Below are positions 1-12,987 of a stretch of DNA of 64,000 nucleotides, piece by piece. A program made the position numbers and the translations under genes. Below the pieces are notes generated by a model, which searched no databases, was not told the origin of the DNA, and worked only from the letters and a program-made list of their open reading frames with translations. This DNA comes from Sympetrum striolatum (taxonomy: Eukaryota > Arthropoda > Insecta > Odonata > Libellulidae). How positions within the stretch are numbered: the stretch's first letter is position 1; every line of letters starts with the position of its first letter. Location of the stretch: NCBI GenBank assembly GCA_947579665.1, contig CANPUZ010000047.1, forward strand, positions 124,001-188,000, written 5' to 3'.

Positions 1-1027
1 ACCTAATGTTTTTGCGATTGACAGAATAAGGTAAAATGTGTTTATTTTACTTACGTCTCAAATCTCTATTGATCTATATAACGACTGTGCTCAAATATAT
101 TCACTGACCGCTGATTCAGCGATTTAAATTAAAGAGAATGGCATTTATATTTTAATTAGCCTCAGGTTTCTCAATAGTTCTTGCAATAAAATAACAGCCT
201 TGATGATGCAAACAAAGCTATCAAAATCTAATAAAGGGAATAAACCTCCTTCTTTAGTTCAGTTAAATACATTTTAAATTAGTAATAATAAGATATGAAA
301 AATACGAGCTATTGTGGAGATCAATCAAATGCAGATATAAAAGTTGAATTTATGCCCAATACTTATGAAATAATATCTATAAACACGATTAATTTTTTCA
401 ATCAGTACAGTAATGCGAGATTGGAATGAAAACTAACAAAAAGGCAGAAAAGTCCCTTATCACTAGCTTTGATAAAACAATGTTAAAAATGTCCTTAAAT
501 AAATAAGTTCTGCTAGTTATATGATGTCACAATTCATAACTCCGGTATGTGGATCAGATACGATTTAAAGACACGAAAGCACAATTTCTATTGGGAAAAT
601 TCAGTGAGATATATTAAATGAAAGTGTTATGTTGACTGACTATCTGTGGTACATCAATGCGGAAAGGTTGCGTTTGCTAATATAATTATTCACAAGTAAG
701 TTCTAACAATGTAGCATCAATAAGTAGGTAAACTGTAATATAAGACTGGTTAATAGATTTAGAAAAACGTAAGGAAACTTATGAGTTACAATAAAGAATA
801 AGCTAAAGTGGAACGGTATATGATCTTTAAGTTGCTCAAAGAAGTTCTATCGTAATTGAGTTCGCTCAAATATCTTTAAATCGGGTTCTAATTTGCTAAA
901 TCGAACATTCAATTTACTCAATTTACGTAACTCCTAAATAAGCTACAACGCCTAATAACAATACTGGCCATCTTAGACAAACGTTTGCTTTCAAACGATG
1001 ATGCAGAAGGAAATTAAGTATTCCCAT
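1..1027. other. AT-rich DNA, nothing recognised
   Basis: I see no coding potential, RNA gene or clear repeat boundary here. The base composition is that of AT-rich intergenic or intronic sequence. Confidence 0.5.
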
Positions 1028-1211
1028 GGAAAAACAGACTTGAAAAAAGTCTGACAGGGCCGGGAATCGAACCCGGGATCTGCCTATAACCGGGAGGCTT
1101 GTTGAAATGTTCTGGTCAGGTAGCCTAGATGGTTAAGGCAGCCTCCCGGTTAGAGGAAGATCCCGGGTTCGATTCCCGGCCCTGTCAGACTTTTTTCAAG
1201 TCCGTTTTTCC
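1028..1211. repeat. tRNA-derived foldback element
   Basis: Two arms of about 70 bp (1028-1100 and 1137-1211) are nearly perfect reverse complements. Each ends in a poly-A/T-flanked TCTGACAGGG/CCCTGTCAGA block. The plus-strand half is tRNA-like: an A-box-like TAGCCTAGATGG at 1121-1132 and a B-box GGTTCGATTCC at 1166-1176, at tRNA-like spacing, with a possible anticodon stem CCTC/GAGG between them. The acceptor stem does not pair properly and position 33 is not T, so this is a tRNA-derived repeat and not a functional tRNA. The B-box region is present in both orientations, so the transcript would fold into one long hairpin. Confidence 0.75.
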
Positions 1212-1589
1212 TTGTGAATTTTCCTGGGTGCACGCCCTTATGTGCAAAGTCACCTTCACCCTTTCCTTATTTGAAATTAAGTATTCTAAGTTTAGTTGGA
1301 ATTAATGAAACAAGTAATGAAATTCTCTTTGCCATGGTGTTAATCTACGGATAATTAATGCAGTATTATCTTTTAATCGGAGTGGAAATATTCAGTTAAG
1401 AAACAAAGAAATTTAAGAGGAGAATAGTTATTTAGTTCTACTTGATTTGAGTTTGATAACTCTCTGAAAATCATCTAAACAATTCTATTTTATTAAAATT
1501 CAGTTAATCACTCCATGAGAATATCATTAGACATACAAATAGATAATTGTGTAACAAATATCGTTTAAAGGACAACAACCGGTGAAGAT
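1212..1589. other. AT-rich DNA, nothing recognised
   Basis: No feature visible between the tRNA-like foldback and the left arm of the inverted duplication. Confidence 0.4.
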
Positions 1590-4500
1590 ATAAATGAAGG
1601 AATTAATCGCTGGATTTTATCAAATGTCTTATCGTGAAGACTACGCCTCTCGTCATTGCAATATAAAAATACGAGATTTTATATCACTTGATGTATATTT
1701 TATTGAATTTCATATAATTCGATTGTCAGAAATATGCAAAAATGATTCTATTATTTGAAACAAGTGGTAATCTTAAAAATATATTCAATGTTACTATCCA
1801 TTGCATTCTTTGATTGTATCTTTTTCCCAGACAAGGCGGTAAACGCACGAAAAGAAAACAAACACATAGTTCTCACAGAAGCAAACGATGAGTTTGCCTT
1901 GAACTTGAAGGAAAGCAAGGCAAAGAATTGAAGGCCATTGGGAAGTCATTACTCGTCTTTTGGCATTGTTAGCATGAGCCTACTTCTTTTACTGATACCT
2001 CGAAAGTGAAAGCAACGAAAATGAAACGAAAAAGATGCTTTGAAAATTCGAAATGAATTGAAGGCCGTTCGAAACCCATTACTAGTCTAAGAATGACTGT
2101 TTACGTGATCATGGCTTTTTTTGAAAGTGCTTTGAAAGTGAAAGCAACGGTGAAGGGAAGCAAAATATCAATAGGTGTTGGAAAAAGCTCATCGAAGAAA
2201 GCGAAACTGCATTTCTGGGTCAGATCACAGAAAAATACAGAAAAGGGGTAAGGGTATGTCTGACCATTGCATTGCTGTACTGTACTAATTATTCTCCATT
2301 ACAGTACACCATATGAGAATTATAAAAGATAGCAACATGCTACATGGTCGTTCAGATTATGTTGCTCAAAGTTCTTATTAAAAACCTTTTATTCACCCCA
2401 AAAACTATTGATCAATAAATCACTTAATTGATAGTCCGTTCCACAGGTTTTTACTATATATTACACGATGTGAAAATAAAAGTTCACAGTCAATAACGGG
2501 AGGACATTTTCAAAAAAAGATTATATTAGAGATTGATATAAAAATTGTGCTTACCTAAGCTGAAGCTCCAATTCACTGAATATACCATCGAAGGATCTCC
2601 TGTACGTAATTCACTTCCTGAAGACGCCAATGAGCATAACGCCAAGACAATATCGGTGTTGCCTCCTAAACAATTAAAAAAGAGAAATTCCAAATTAAGA
2701 AAATATGTAGATGGATAAAAATCGGAATTATAATCTAAAGCCATGCAAATGTAAAGCGAAGTAAGTAATTCGAAAACTCCGTATTCCTGTTCATTTGCAA
2801 CCGTTGACCAAACAGTTTAAAATATATTATAACATCATCACACAATATTAAAAAGGTAATAACTAATTATAATAATTTAAAGAGGCCTTAATTCAACTCT
2901 TAGAAATTGGCTGAAGATATTGAATTAATGGCACGAAACAAAAACATTAATATTAGTGCTAATTTTTACCAAATCCATCAATATTCTTGGGTGATGAAGC
3001 TAAATTTTAAATGCAATTAAACAGTAAGAAATAAAAATGATTCAGATTATGAAATAATGCCGATTAAATTTAGAATTTCGTCGTTAAAGATAACAAGGAA
3101 CTAGAGAACTTTAGCAACTAAAATTTTTGAAAAATCTTCTTAATTGATACATATCAGAAGAGTATTCTAAACCCGTGAAAATTTGAACTAAAACAAGCAA
3201 TTCGAATATAAATAATAAATAAATATGGCTACTTTAACGATCAGTATTGAGAATCAGTTTAAAAAATAACGACCGCTGAAGGAAATTAATATTAGAAATC
3301 CGCACAAAATTGAATAGAATTCCTGAATTGATAAGGCTAAATTTAAATCTAAATTACAATAATTAGAAACAAATTCGGTCCTGATTATGAGATAATGAAT
3401 TTAATGTTTAAGATGACAAAGGCACTTTCATCGCGGAACAGTTAGAACTTCTTTAATTTAAGCCCCAAAAACGATTTTAAATCAATTTTAGAAGGTTCGA
3501 TTAATACAGTCGATGCCGTTGATAAGAATGCATCTATAAAAATTTCCTTCAACTACTGATTTCCTTTTAAATTCAAACCAGGATTACGTGATGTTTATGA
3601 GTATGATCTTAACTTAGGCTATAAATTAACAGAAGGACTAATTGGAAAATATATTCAAGTAAAAGTACGTATTGAACTATTTATTGATTACGGGAGGAAG
3701 GAATTTAAACCGAAAATATGATTTCTTGTTAAATTGAAAACTCATAAATGAAAACTGCATTGAATTCGAGTCCAGGTTCACTCAAAATTTGTTCTCTCGT
3801 CTCTTAATTTCAATTTCAACTTGTTACTCGTAATGAAAAGGCAGTTGAAATTTGCAAGATTTTTGCTTTCAAAACAAATCTCCGATGACGACTTGAAATA
3901 GCTAATTGCATACGTACGAAATATCCACTAGAGAAACAATTCAGAAGTTTAATTCCGATTGCGAGAAAAAATGTTTAACGAAATAAGGATCCAACTTCCA
4001 AATAAATAAAAATTCCTAAAAAATGCATCACTTAATATTGAATCCGAACCTAATCAGGTGTGAAAAAATTATAATTTGCATTAGAGGGATGTTGCAACTT
4101 AATATCATTATAACATTATAATAGACGCGAGAAAACCGGTATTGCTTCTGCGAATTTAATAAAAATACTAACAGGATGACGTAGATATAAAGACAATATA
4201 TATATATTACCTTATATTACCCTTCCATTATATTTAGTAATACAATCCATAAATAAATTAAAAATAAACAGCTACGATGCGTCCACATTTTCCGTTAAAT
4301 TTCAAATCCGATTTTCCCTTGTTTGTGTGATGACGTCATGCACTTACGGAAGCATAAAAATTAACGACAGAAATATTTTAGATTATTATTCAGATAATAA
4401 TTATTCAGATAAAACAAGTCACTGGGCATAAACTGAGGAAAACGGGACTTCAGATTCTTGGCAAATTGAAAAAACATGCGGCAAGCCGAGGCTTTATCGG

Positions 4501-5738
4501 AATTTTTCTCTCGTTTTTTATACGCAAATTAAGAGTTTAACTCGTACGGTTTCGGACGCTAATGAAAAGGCAGTTTAAATTTTCACAATCGCCTAAGACG
4601 ATGAATTACAATCTTGAACCGAAAATAAACTTATTCTCGTAATCATAGAAGCAAGACCATTCCCACGCGATGACATATTTGCACTCATCGAAACATAAAA
4701 ATCAAAATAAAAGGCTTTTAGATTCGGGAATTGAGTCCACGTAGGAAAATTTAAGGATTCGATTTCACGAGAAGAATAGGCGAAAACCGGTTTCTCGTCC
4801 CGGCGACATTCTTTTCTTACTCTCAAACTGTCATAAAATGTCTTACATTCCTATTTTCAAGCAAACATGTTAACTTAATCCGCTAATGTCCATTCTTAAC
4901 GAGCTTTTAAACCTGAAAAAGTTCTTACGAAATCGTATTAAACAGTTCCGATTCTAAATAATAATATTAATGTCATCTCGTTAATTCACTCTAAATTAAA
5001 ATCAATCGCAAAATTATTCAAATGATGCGTCGTAGACTGATATTCCAAAAGGAAGAAACTTAAATTATATAATTCACCAACAGGCTTTAGCAATATTTTC
5101 TCTGACATTACCTAATAAAGTATTTAATGAGACTTACCATAACTGGAAATCCTGGTTGACAAAGATGGACGTTGAGTATGACAACAAATTCAAATTCAAC
5201 TGCTCCTCAAACACAGGTTGTCAGCACGACCTCTCTCGCAGAAATCCAGAGAGCAACTGACGAAAAGACCGTCCGCGCAATGGATGAACTATACTGCTGT
5301 CACCTGATTGGTCCAACTTTAACCGTCTTTCATCTTGGCCCCGCCCACCAACCGTCATGAAAATTTTCCACTGCTAACGATAGCAATTATAATTCAACGA
5401 ATTTATTAAAATATCATTTGAAATATATGATGAATAATTTTCGTAGATTTTAATTATTTTGTTTAAATTTCTCGATATCGTCGAAGTGCTGGATCGAAAA
5501 ATATCAGTTTGCTTGATCTAAATATTATATGTTCTTAAAAAACATCTATATTTGGGTCCGGGTATTTAAGACTTTTAGGTTTTTTTATTTTCGAAAATGT
5601 AATAACGACTCACAAATAAATTTAATAACCATTCATCCCAAAAGAGAAAAATATAGCAACCATATCGATGTAATTAATATACGCACAACTACTAACAAGA
5701 TCTCATTGCAAGGATACGTTTTGATCAAAAGAAGTGCA
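1590..5738 (+). repeat. Left arm of a large inverted duplication
   Basis: This 4.1-kb stretch reappears in reverse complement at 7315-11870. Collinear anchor pairs are 1807-2050 with 11390-11680, 2549-2666 with 10810-10930, 3300-3430 with 9795-10190, 4593-4826 with 8223-8450, 5100-5390 with 7640-7950, and 5520-5738 with 7315-7510. The arms look roughly 75-85% identical with small indels, so the duplication is old. The length difference between the arms (about 420 bp) is explained by two insertions in the right arm. No transposase or terminal motif identifies a mobile element, so a segmental inverted duplication is the simplest reading. A foldback or giant-TIR transposon is the alternative. 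Confidence 0.85.
2555..2665 (-). other. Candidate exon (or pseudo-exon) in left arm
   Basis: On the minus strand an acceptor-like tract ending in TTGTTTAG precedes a 111-bp open segment, followed by a good donor TTAG|GTAAGC. The matching segment in the right arm (about 10,820-10,929, plus strand) keeps the donor (TTTG|GTAAGC). It also keeps part of the frame: both arms read a GDPS...V.W SFS-like ending. The right copy has lost the acceptor AG and carries a 1-bp indel. I do not recognise the peptide. It could be a duplicated exon that has decayed in one arm, or chance. Confidence 0.22.
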
Positions 5739-7314
5739 GGTTTTCAAGAAATGACGTACATATTTACGAATAAAGCGAGAATATCTTATATTTTACTCTT
5801 AGAAATTCCTCTTTAATATACCAATTCTCTCGCTAGTCAAACACGTTATCTACGATGTCAACCAAAGATACATTTTATGAAGCAGAATTATTAAAACGAG
5901 ACATAAAAGTTGATTGAATGATACATTAAACGTTGATGTAAACGAATTATAATATAGTATAATAGCTTACGGACCAGGAATGCACTATTGACCACTCAAT
6001 GCAACACGAAATTTTCTAGAATAGGACGAAATTTGCTCTATGACAGGTAAATCGGCTTGCATGAATATCTCATTTCTAATCTATGTAGTTAATTTACAGC
6101 CATTCAAAGGAATGCAAACACCACTCTCATCGTACTTACATGACCTCCATCTTGCGTCGATGGTGAATGTAGTTTGATGGAAGGATTCTGTGCTCTTAGA
6201 ACTGCGTGATATGAAATCTCTTCACCCTGAGTCGTCTCGTTGATGGTTGTTACGCCGATTTAAAATAGTACTCGTGTCCACTATTATTCAAGGAAGTTAC
6301 TGATCGACAGTTAGATCGTCATTATTTGACTGGTATTCGTTAATTGTTAACAATACTAGATAAACCAGCCAAGAATCTCTCCTATTATGCAACTTTCTAA
6401 CCACGAGTTAAATAAGGTAATCAGTTAACGATAAGAAATGGCGAAATTAACGTGAAACACTTGGGAATCGACCACTTCACGTCTTTAAACACTACGATCG
6501 AAATTCAAAGCAATATGTACTATAATAAGATAAAATATAACAAGATGTTTATCGGAGCACTGGTTTCAAGTAATTTCACAGTACTTACGTAGTGTTTTCG
6601 TATCGACAAAAATGGTGGGTTTTGCACAAAATGTCTGCTACAATTTGATGATTCCACAGATACGTTTTTACGTAGCACTCTGTTATTCACAGCGATTAAA
6701 TTCAGAAAGTACGTAATCTGAAGCATTGTTATCAAACTTATTCCACAAAAATGAACACTTACAAGCACTTTAATTGGTATTCCAACTCTAGAACGCCATT
6801 TCATAGTTTCTTCTCTAAGTCACGAGGTGATTGCGCACCACACCTCAAGAGAATTCCGATTGTCTTCGAAAATATGAAGAACGCAAGTCGCGTTTCTGAG
6901 GCAGTGAATAATGGAGGGAAAACATTTTGTTTCCTGTTATCAGAGTGCTTACTGCTGAAGTTAAAGGGCTGCGTATTAACCTCCCGGTTTAAGCAAGGAC
7001 CTGTGTGAAACCTAAAGTCAAAAATATCTTTAAGAGGTTATAAATGTTCATCTGTGCAGAGTTTGTTCGTTGAAAATTGACAATGTTGCTTTAACTTCAG
7101 GATCTCTTGATTTTGAGTGTGCCACGGAAGAGAATGAGAGTGGAATCTAAAATAAAGAGTTTAAGCTCTCGGCCTGATTTACAGCGATATCCAAAAGTAA
7201 GTGTTGAAAAGTGCGTTATTCTAACTCTGCGATAGAAGAATAGTCATGATAGAAAACCTCATGTTTGATTGATTTCACGCTGGAGCTGTACGAATCGGGT
7301 ACAATCACACATTA
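5739..7314. other. Spacer between inverted arms
   Basis: This 1.6-kb segment is not itself palindromic. It holds only short open frames of under 100 codons with no recognisable domain. No transposase, integrase or polymerase motif is visible, which argues against an autonomous giant-TIR element. Confidence 0.5.
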
Positions 7315-9402
7315 CATTCTTTTGATTAAAAAGCAACCTTGCAATGAAATCTTGCAAGTAGTTGTGCGTATATTAATTACATCGATATGATTGCTACATT
7401 TTTGTCTTTCGGGATGAATTGTTATGATATTAATATGTAAATCGCTATTTCATTTTCGAAAATAAAGAACCTAAAAATTTTAATATCCGGACCCATATAT
7501 AGATGTAATTTAAGAACATATTATATTTAGATTAGGCAAACTGATATTTTTCGATTAAGCAATTCGACGATACCGTGAAATTTAAACAAAATATTTAATA
7601 TCTACGAAAAAAAATTGATTATTATTTTAAAATGATACTTTAATAAATTCATTGAAATACAATTGCTATGGTTAGGAGTGGAAAATTTCCATGGCGGTTG
7701 GTGGGCAGAGCCAAGCTGACCGACGCTTTCATTTGGACCAATCAGGTGACAGCACTATTGTTCATTAGTTGCGCAGACGGTTTTTTCGTCAATTCCTGCC
7801 TGAATTTCTGCGAGAGAGGTCGTGCTGACGTCCTGTATTTGAAAAACAGTTGAATTTGAATTTGTTGTCATGCTTAACGTCCATCTTTGTCACCCAGGAT
7901 TTCCAGTCAATGGTAAGTCTCATTAAATACTTTATTAGGTATTGTCTGAGAAAATATTGCTAAAGTCTGGTGGTGAATTAAATAATTTAAGTTTCTTTCT
8001 AGTTTTATATCAGTGCACGACGTATAATTTGAATAATTTTGTGATTGATTTTAATTTAGGGTGAATTAATGAGATGATAGTAATCTTTTATTTAGAATCG
8101 GAACTGCTTAGTACGATTTCGTAAGAACTTTCTCGGGTTTAAAAGCTCGTTAAGCATGGTCATTATTGGATTAAGGAAACATGTTTGCTTGAAAATCGGA
8201 ATCTAAGACATATTATGGCAGTTTGAGAGTAAGAAAAGAATGTCGCCGGGACGGGAAACTGGTTCTCGCCTATTCTTCTCGAGAAATCGAATACTTAAAT
8301 TTTCCTACGTCGACTCAATTCCCGAATGAAAAAGCCTTTTCCTTTGATTTTTATGCTTCGAAGTGCAAATATGTCATCGCGTGGGAATGGTCTTGCTTCT
8401 ATGATTACGAGAATAAGTTTATGTTCGGTTCAAGATTGTAATTCATCGTCTTAGGCGATTGTGAAAATTTAAACTGACTTTTCATTAGCGTCCGAAACCG
8501 TACGATTGAAACTCTGAATTTGCGTATAGAAAACGAGATAAAATCTCCGATGAAGCCTTGAACTTGGCTTTGCCTCACGTATTTTTAATCTGCCTAGAAT
8601 ACAGATCTGCAGTTTATACGACATGTTTTATCAGAATATATTTTTAAATTAGTTCTATCGTTAATTCTTATGCTTCGCTAAGTGTATGACGTCATCACAT
8701 AAACAAGGGAAGATCGGGTTTGAATTTTAACGGAAATTGTGGACGAATCGTAGCTGTTCACTTTTCATTTATTTATAGAATGTATTAACTTAATATTTTA
8801 GAATATGAATATAGTGGAATAGATTTATATCGTCTTTATATATACGTAATCCTGTTTGTATTTCTTTTTATTCGCAGAAGCAATACCGGTCTTCTCTTGT
8901 CTATTATAATGTCATAATGATATTAAGTTGCAGCATCCCTCCAATGAGAACAATAATTTTTTCACAACTTATTGGTTTCGGATTCAATATTTTGTGATCC
9001 TTTTTTGGAATTTAGATTAATTGGGGCGTTAGATCCTTATTTCGTTAAACATTTATTCTCGCAATCGGAAATTAACTTCTGAATTGTTTCTCTAGTGGAT
9101 ATTTCGTACGTATGCAATTAGCTATTTCAAGTCGTCATCGGAAATTTGTTTTGAAAGCTAATAATCTTGCATATTGCAACTGCCTTTTCATTACGAGTAA
9201 CAAGTTGACATTGAAATTAATAAACGAGAGAAAAAATTCAGATTCAGCCAGGAATCGAACTCAGCGCAGTTTTTAAGTACAAGTTTTGAGTTTTCCAAGA
9301 ATAGAGATTTGTCTGGTTTGATTTCCTTCCTCCCGTAATTGAAAAACAGTTCAATACATAGTTTTACTTGAATATATTTTCAAATTTGTCCTTCTGTTAA
9401 TT

Positions 9403-9610
9403 GAAAAGAGATTTCTGCTTTTCCACAATAAATTTTATTTGGGAACTACCGGTTTCGGTACATTACCATCGTCAGGTTCACACACAACTGAATTATCAAA
9501 CTGCCGAGGCATACATTGTAATTTGAGTGAATAAAAACCTTTGTGGAAAAGTAGAAATCTTTCTTCAATTGTGTCTTTCCACAACATCTCGGCCGAATCG
9601 ATTGATTATA
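9403..9610 (-). mobile_element. Short insertion with internal inverted repeats, 12-bp TSD
   Basis: The insertion is bounded by perfect direct repeats CTTCTGTTAATT at 9391-9402 and 9611-9622, and the left arm has only one copy of this site. Inside, 20-bp inverted repeats (AGATTTCTGCTTTTCCACAA and its near-perfect complement) flank the core. The core contains ACCGGTTTCGGTACATTACC followed by ATCGTCAGGTTC. Read on the minus strand this gives the 'tgacgatg...ccgaaaccggt' motif that I associate, from memory and not strongly, with Penelope-like and related element ends in arthropods. It is non-autonomous and has no coding sequence. Confidence 0.65.
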
Positions 9611-9911
9611 CTTCTGTTAATTCTTAGGCTTTGTTTAGATCATACTCATAAACATTACGGTAATCCTGGTATGAATTTAAAAGGAAATCAGCAGTTGAAG
9701 GAAACTTTAATAGATGCAATCTTATCTACGGCATTGATTATGTTAATCAAAAATCCTAATTTTGATTTATAATTTTTTGTGGCTTCAATTTCAGAGGTTC
9801 TAACCGTTCCGCAATGAAAGTGCCTTTGTCATCTTTAACATTAAATTCATTATCTCATAATCAGAACCAAATTTCTTTCTAATAATTGTAATTGAGATTT
9901 AAATTTAGCCT

Positions 9912-10134
9912 GGAATGAAGATAGGAAATGTCTTTGCTCATGAAGTAGTGCGACTGAAACCCAATTATAAGCAAAGGTGAAAAGAAGCGACATGACTGGG
10001 ACTTGAACCCAGGTGTCCTACATTCCGGGCAGGTATTCTACCACTAAACTACCTAAACTAAGAAAACCTGCCGGAAAATGGGAGACCCAGGTTCGAGTCC
10101 CAGTCATGTCGCTATTTTTCGCCTCTGTATATCA
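9912..10134. mobile_element. tRNA-derived foldback insertion with 13-bp TSD
   Basis: The insertion is flanked by TTAAATTTAGCCT (9899-9911) and TTAAATTTACCCT (10135-10147), which match at 12 of 13 positions. The left arm of the inverted duplication has the empty site. The insert contains head-to-head copies of a tRNA-like half. GCGACATGACTGGGAC at about 9987 pairs with GTCCCAGTCATGTCGC at about 10097-10112, and each carries a B-box (GGTTCGAGTCC on plus, GGTTCAAGTCC on minus). The minus-strand half resembles tRNA-Gly/Asp, with a D-arm like TAGTTTAGTGGTAGAAT. This is the cleanest evidence in the window that the tRNA-like foldbacks transpose. Confidence 0.75.
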
Positions 10135-11870
10135 TTAAATTTACCCTAATCATTTAAGGAATTCTATTCCACTTTGTACGAATTTGTAAAATTAGTTCCT
10201 GTCAGCGGTCGTTATTTTTTAAACTTACTCTCAATATTATTCGTTGATAAAATCATATTTATTATTAATTTATATTCAAACTGCATGTTTTGCTTTAATT
10301 TTTAATGGGTTTAGAATAATCTTCTGATTTATTTTCAATTTAGAAGAATTTACAGAAGTTTTAGTTGCTATAGTTCCCCAGTTCCTTGTTACCTTTAACG
10401 GCTTAGTTTTAAATTTAAATGGCATTATTTCATAATATGAATTATATTTATTTCTTACAGTTTTATTGCAATTTAAATTTAGTTTGATCACTCTAGGTAT
10501 ATTGTTCGATTTGGTACATATTGGTACTGATATTGAAGTTTTTGTTTCGTGTCATGATTTCAATATCATCAGCCAATGTCTAAGAGTTTAATTAAGGCTT
10601 CTTTCATTGGTATTTAATATTAATTATTATCTTCTTAATATTGTGCGATGATGTAACAAAATATTTTTAACTGTTTGGTCAATGGTTGCAAATGAACAGG
10701 AATACGTAATTTTCACATTACCCGTTTCGCTTTACATTTACGTGGCTTTAGAATATAGTTCTGATTTTAATCCATATATGTATTTTATTAATTTGAAATT
10801 TATAATTTTTAATTGTTTGGGAGACAACACCAATATTGTCCTGCGTATTGCTCATGGCCGTCTTCTAGAAGTGAAAGTCCTGCAGGAGATCCTTCGATAG
10901 TAATTACAGTGGATTGGAGCTTCAGCTTTGGTAAGCAGAATATATATTTTTATATCGAACTCTAATATCACGTATTTTGAAAATTTCCTCCAGTTATGGA
11001 CTATTATTCACATCGTTTATTATATTATAAAAACTTGTGGAACGGACTATCAATAAGTTATTTTTTTGATTTTGGGAGTGAAATAAAAGTAATTCATAAG
11101 AACCTTGAGCATTACAAGAAACCTGAACGACTATGTAGTAAGTTGCAATTTTTTTAAAATCTCGTTTGATTTAATTTAATGGAGAGTATAAGTACAGTAC
11201 AGTAATGCAATTGTCAGACATACCCTTTCATTTTTCTGTGATTAGACGCAGAAATGCAGTTTCGCTTTCTTCGATGAGCTCTTTCCAAAACCTTTTGATA
11301 TTTTGCATCCCTTCACCGTTGCTTTCACTTTCAAAGCACTTTAAAAATAAGCTATGATCACGTAAACAATCGCTCTTAGACCAGTAATGGCTTTCCAACG
11401 GCCTTCAATTCATTTCACATTTTCCAAGCATCGTTTTCATTTCATTTTCGTTGCTTTTACTTTCGAGGTATCAGTAAAAGAAGTAGGCTCATACTTACAA
11501 TGCTAAAAGACGAGTAATGACTTCCCAATGGCCTTCTATTCTTTGCCTTACTGTCCTTCAAGTTCAAGGCGAACTCATCGTTTGCTTCGTTGAGAAATAT
11601 GTGTTTGTTTTCTTTCGTGCATTTACCACCTTGTCTTGGAAAAAGATACAATCAAAGAATGCAATGGAACTAAAATAGAATATATTTTTTAGATTACCAC
11701 TAGTTTCAAATAATATTATACTTTTTGCATATTCGTGATACTCGAATTCTATCCATTTAAATAAAATATACATCGAGTGATACTAAATCTCGTATTTTTA
11801 TGCTGCAATGACGAGAGGCGAAAGCTTCACCATAAGACTTGATTAAATCCAGCGATTAATTCCTGCATTA

Positions 11871-12987
11871 AGTAAACAGACTTTACTTTCATATTTTGCA
11901 GATTAATTTAAATTTCATCATCTTATGGTATTTAGAAGTATTAAATATTTTATATTTCAAATTAAGGAAGACATTTTTGAGTGATATTTATGAATTTAAC
12001 ACTAGTTTTTGCTTATTAAAGTATTTATAATGTATAGCTTTTGCTTCTAAAATTCCAAACAAGAGAGAGACATGGCTGTTTTTATATGTCTGATAATGTT
12101 AAAATAACTTATTTCCTTCTTAGCATTTTGCCAAATATTCAAATTTAATAATCACATTCATATATTCCTCCTGAGTCTATGAACTATTTAAATTATTGCA
12201 TTACATTATATTTAGATTTGCATATTTCCCTATTATGTGGAGTTTCTATGTAAATGCCGATTTGAATGTGACTTTACCACTACGTTTAGATGACGGTTGC
12301 ATTAAAAACAATCGTTGGCTTATAAGCTAGTCAAATCAAACTGTACAGACTCCGTACAATCCTTTTTCTCAGAGAATTGGATATTTAACTTTCGATTGCC
12401 TTTCCTATTAATAACGCAATAAAAGAAGGATATTGAGTACCCCCCGTTAGTTGTCACATGAAAAAGACGTATCTGACATCCTGGAGAATGGATTTAAATT
12501 CACGTTTTTTTCCTCAATTATAATTATAAAATAAGGAATTAATATTAGGAGATTCTAATGATTGCTAAAGATCAATGTTTTGCGAGAAAATCATAGTTTT
12601 TCCAGAATTCTTTCGGCATATTAGCGCATTTACCAAGGCCATTCATTTCACTCTTTAGAAATGCCGCTTCCTTTAATTATAATTTCATCTTATGAATTAC
12701 GTTCTTTCTTTCAAACGCTAATAATTCTGAGGAAAATATATTTTTTCCACAAATGATATTTTTGCCTACTAGCAACAAAAGCACGATCAGGTGACGACGA
12801 TCATTCGTCGAAACCGGTCGTGTTTTTGATGTTGCTAGGCTAAATACAACTTGTGGTATAAGTACAATATGTTTTACATACAGATTCACAAATCTCCAGG
12901 AAAATACTTAATTATTTTTCAACATGCGATGTAAATTAAATTTTACTTAGCAGAGGAAAGCCTATGGCTTTAACAGTGTAGTACAAG
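11871..12987. other. AT-rich DNA with one 'GAAACCGGT' element remnant
   Basis: No coding sequence is recognised. At about 12,788-12,830 the sequence GACGACGATCATTCGTCGAA followed by ACCGGTCGTG matches the 'ccgaaaccggt' motif of the 9403-9610 insertion in the opposite orientation. This suggests a decayed copy of a related element. Otherwise nothing is seen. Confidence 0.4.

Larger units (their letters stand above)
7315..11870 (-). repeat. Right arm of the large inverted duplication
   Basis: Reverse-complement partner of 1590-5738. It carries two insertions absent from the left arm, at 9403-9610 and 9912-10134, each flanked by a short direct repeat. They therefore postdate the duplication. The inner part (7640-7950) conserves a reversed CCAAT box (GACCAATCAGGTGACAG), a region with a GC-box-like counterpart in the left arm, and a strong donor AATG|GTAAGTCTC. 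The same donor is on the minus strand of the left arm near 5137, which suggests a pair of outward-facing duplicated promoters or first exons. Confidence 0.85.

Noticed and set aside
4593..4826. MRVRKECRRD... frame conserved in both inverted arms (also 8223-8441)
   Set aside because: Starts at non-ATG codons. The frames diverge after about 48 codons and no domain is visible. Similarity is explained by the duplication alone.
1590..11870. Maverick/Polinton or other giant-TIR DNA transposon
   Set aside because: The 1.6-kb spacer and arms contain no recognisable polymerase, integrase, ATPase or capsid coding sequence, and no clean terminal motif was found.
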